Shown here: positions 62,088 to 64,000 of the stretch, one piece after another | How the letters are laid out: the number at the start of each line of letters is the position of its first letter | Numbering within the stretch: position 1 is the stretch's first letter | From: Saccharomycopsis phalli | Taxonomy: Eukaryota; Ascomycota; Saccharomycetes; Ascoideales; Saccharomycopsidaceae | DNA: 64,000 nucleotides | Direction of reading: 5' to 3' | NCBI GenBank assembly: GCA_020342235.1 | Contig: CP073219.1 | Span: 434,001-498,000, forward strand | The notes under the pieces: model-generated | Seen by the model: the letters and a program-made list of their open reading frames with translations, nothing else | Told to the model about the DNA's origin: nothing | The model's database searches: none | Position numbers and translations under genes: made by a program

Positions 62088-63006
62088 ATGGCGTTTCGTC
62101 GTTCCAACACCTATCACAGAGCCTCTATGAATAATTCGTCTTGGGATGAGAATGAGAAGGGGCCAAACCCCGCCGCTAAAAGCGTGATTTCAGATTCAAC
62201 TGTCCAATCTAATGATCAGGTGAAAAACGCCACCAAGACGGCGAAACCTGAAATACCAGAGAATATCAATACCCAATCAGAACAGGCGCCATCCAATGAT
62301 GAAAATTTTCTCTTTTTTAATAACAACGAATACGCTGACACATCTTATTACTCTGTGAAATCCAATACTTATGGCACCCAGAGGCAGCCTTTGATCTTTA
62401 CACACTTTCCTAATCCGTATGTAAAGTTTGGATCTGAGGAATACAAATCAACTAGAATAGTGCGGATACCAAGAGCTTACAATACTGTACCTAATAGCCG
62501 CTACCCACAATTCTCATGCTATTTGCCAGGATTTGAGCCAGCTGCCATAACAAACTCTGATCTGAACCAGGCGGAGAATGTACTGCCAGACTCTTTCAAT
62601 GTCGTTGGCAGGATTTATGGCCAGGAATACGGTACCTCATCAGTCTCACCTTTACTGCAGTATATGACTAGTCTGGAGTTTAAAGAAATTGTGGATAATA
62701 TTAATAACTATTTGAGACAGGCATATTCTTTAGGCACGGGAAATATACTCAATAATATTGCAAACTTTTTAACCATTTGGATGTTCGACGAGCTATTTAA
62801 TAGCCATTCAAAGAATGCCTTGCATTCCTTGGAAAAGTACATTAATGAGTTGAATACAAAACTTGAGCCGTTGAATATTAAAGTCATTAGCCCTCGATTA
62901 TCAGGATATGTCTCCGTATGTACCTCTTGTTATCTTTTTACATTTTATTGACCTTTAGCTCGACTTTCAAATACCAAAACCAGCTTCCTCAATGAACGCA
63001 GCCTGA
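62088..63006 (+). CDS. ERF4: palmitoyltransferase accessory subunit Erf4 (Golgin A7 family)
   Basis: Exons 62088-62915 and 62959-63006 give 291 residues. The 43-nt intron has donor GTATGT, branch ATTGAC and acceptor TTTAG, and splicing completes the conserved ending SGYVSLDFQIPKPAS. The Erf4 domain (PF10256) is clear at about residues 120-285: VRIPRAY, YPQFSCYLPGFEP, LEFKEIVDNINNYL, NFLTIWMFDELF and LEKYINELNTKLEPL. Erf4 pairs with the DHHC protein Erf2 at the ER to palmitoylate Ras. The first 100 residues are low complexity and disordered. Without splicing, the protein would end in a nonconserved VCTSCYLFTFY. Confidence 0.9.
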
Positions 63007-63091
63007 TCCATACCCTTGGTTGCGAGCCCCGTTACGCCACTTTGATAAATGGGGCAATGTACTGTAATACATACTATAAAAATATGATATG

Positions 63092-64000
63092 ATGTCAAAG
63101 AGAAATGTCATTTGGCGTTCTACCCCTGATAGGGAGTACGTATCATGCTCGAACTTGGATTTATACGGCTTTGTTTTACCCACTGAGGTCAACCTTCACA
63201 TCCCTCTGAGCCCCATGCTTTTCAAATATCATCCCAGCTGTTATGACAACAAACCAGTGTATTCGTCTAATAAAAAGCTCGCAATTGAAATGTTACCATT
63301 GGTTTGGAAGGACTGGGAAACTTTTACTACACGTCGAACCAAGGGTGAGTTCATTTATAGCATCTACCCTACGATTTATTCCGTTACTGCAGCCACCGTG
63401 ATTACCTGTCTCTTAACAGCACTTGTATTCACCAGTACCCATCGTCCCAGTTTTTTTTTAATGTCGGGCTCATTTTTGAGTTCGGTAAATATGATTAATA
63501 TATTGGCTAGCTCATTAAGGATCTTGAATAATGGTGTGGCAAAAGGCAGGGTTTCCGGCGAGTGTTTGTTGAATGAGCTACAGTTAAACCTTAGTTTTTC
63601 CATTATAGACTTGTTTTCAGTATTTATTTTGCAGTTATGCCAAGTGCAGATTATCATGAGGTTGTTTTCTCGGCAGAAGGAAAAGAGATTTACAGTTATT
63701 ATTGGTGTGTCTTTGTCAATAATATCGCAAGTCATTTGGGCTGTCAGTACATTTAACCAGTATCGTACTGCCTCTGACTCAAGTTACAACGCAGATGATG
63801 ATTCGTTGAGCATATTACCGGCATTTATATACCTACTAAGAATTGCCATGACTGTGATATTCAGTTCCTTAATATGCATATACTGTTTTATCAAGCACCA
63901 ATTTATTTTAAAGAAAAACTTGATTTTGATCTCTATCATGAGCATAATGGCAAGCAATATACAGGTGGCGTTTTTTATAGCCGATGTGGCGAATGTCTGG
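63092..64000 (+). CDS. PalH/Rim21-family pH sensor, 3'-truncated by the window
   Basis: 303 codons from ATG 63092, still open at the last base. The N-terminal 95 residues include CSNLDLYGFVLP and CYDNKPVYSSN and precede six predicted membrane helices within the window: SIYPTIYSVTAATVITCLL, then FLSSVNMINILASSLRI, then the IDLFSVFILQLCQVQIIM block, SLSIISQVIWAVSTF, and two more. The LQLCQVQIIMRLF-x2-QKEKRF segment is typical of the PalH family (PF08733). These plasma membrane proteins sense alkaline pH and start Rim101 cleavage. Rim21 and Dfg16 are paralogs in this family, and the missing C-terminus prevents choosing between them. Confidence 0.88.
   Translation, partial: MSKRNVIWRSTPDREYVSCSNLDLYGFVLPTEVNLHIPLSPMLFKYHPSCYDNKPVYSSNKKLAIEMLPLVWKDWETFTTRRTKGEFIYSIYPTIYSVTAATVITCLLTALVFTSTHRPSFFLMSGSFLSSVNMINILASSLRILNNGVAKGRVSGECLLNELQLNLSFSIIDLFSVFILQLCQVQIIMRLFSRQKEKRFTVIIGVSLSIISQVIWAVSTFNQYRTASDSSYNADDDSLSILPAFIYLLRIAMTVIFSSLICIYCFIKHQFILKKNLILISIMSIMASNIQVAFFIADVANVW

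Overview
This is a nuclear chromosome segment from an ascomycete budding yeast (Saccharomycotina) that most likely reads CUG as serine. The gene content is typical of yeast: CHS3, VAN1, RHO1, HCR1, TRP5, CPA2, GLC3, SDH4, AZF1 and IES6. The introns are short, with TACTAAC/TACTGAC branch sites close to the acceptor. The clearest pointer to the genetic code is TRP5, where a CTG codon falls on the second-to-last variable position of the near-invariant PALESSHA block of tryptophan synthase beta, a Ser in known homologues. Translations that show Leu at CTG should therefore probably show Ser. I do not assign a species.

Layout. 1-17 kb: a 5'-truncated gene, a secretory-pathway protein of unknown function, a probable Lif1/XRCC4 end-joining factor, a molybdenum cofactor sulfurase homologue, a Rua1_C-like zinc protein, an AT-hook nuclear protein, a 2.8-kb stretch without genes, and a GRAM/PH-like protein. 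17-32 kb: IES6 divergent from a membrane-anchored FN3/coiled-coil protein, then TCA17, RHO1, VAN1 with a long hexapeptide-repeat tail, the two-intron V-ATPase subunit f gene, SDH4, a secreted phospholipase B and a CMD-fold protein. 32-46 kb: CHS3, an unrecognised four-exon gene, HCR1, a Zn2Cys6 regulator and AZF1. 46-64 kb: the divergent pair TRP5/CPA2, a large ARM-repeat protein, a gene with an unresolved 5' frame, an NRG1-like repressor, GLC3, ERF4 and the start of a PalH/Rim21-type pH sensor.

Functional themes. Cell wall synthesis and signalling are well represented (RHO1, CHS3, VAN1, the PalH-family sensor). TRP5 and CPA2 share a 620-bp promoter with one Gcn4-type TGACTCA site near each start, which suggests joint general amino-acid control. 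Membrane traffic and acidification appear as TCA17, ERF4 and V-ATPase f. The rest is a normal mix with no operon-like logic. No tRNA, rRNA, transposon or CRISPR was found.

Most interesting: a molybdenum cofactor sulfurase with its key residues kept, in a lineage whose best-known members lack molybdoenzymes; a 30-bp repeat that continues the four-exon gene's reading frame past two TGA stops; the VAN1 repeat tail; a GC-rich TRP5; and several introns with a tiny exon or a non-YAG acceptor. I saw no clear sign of a wholly new multi-gene system.
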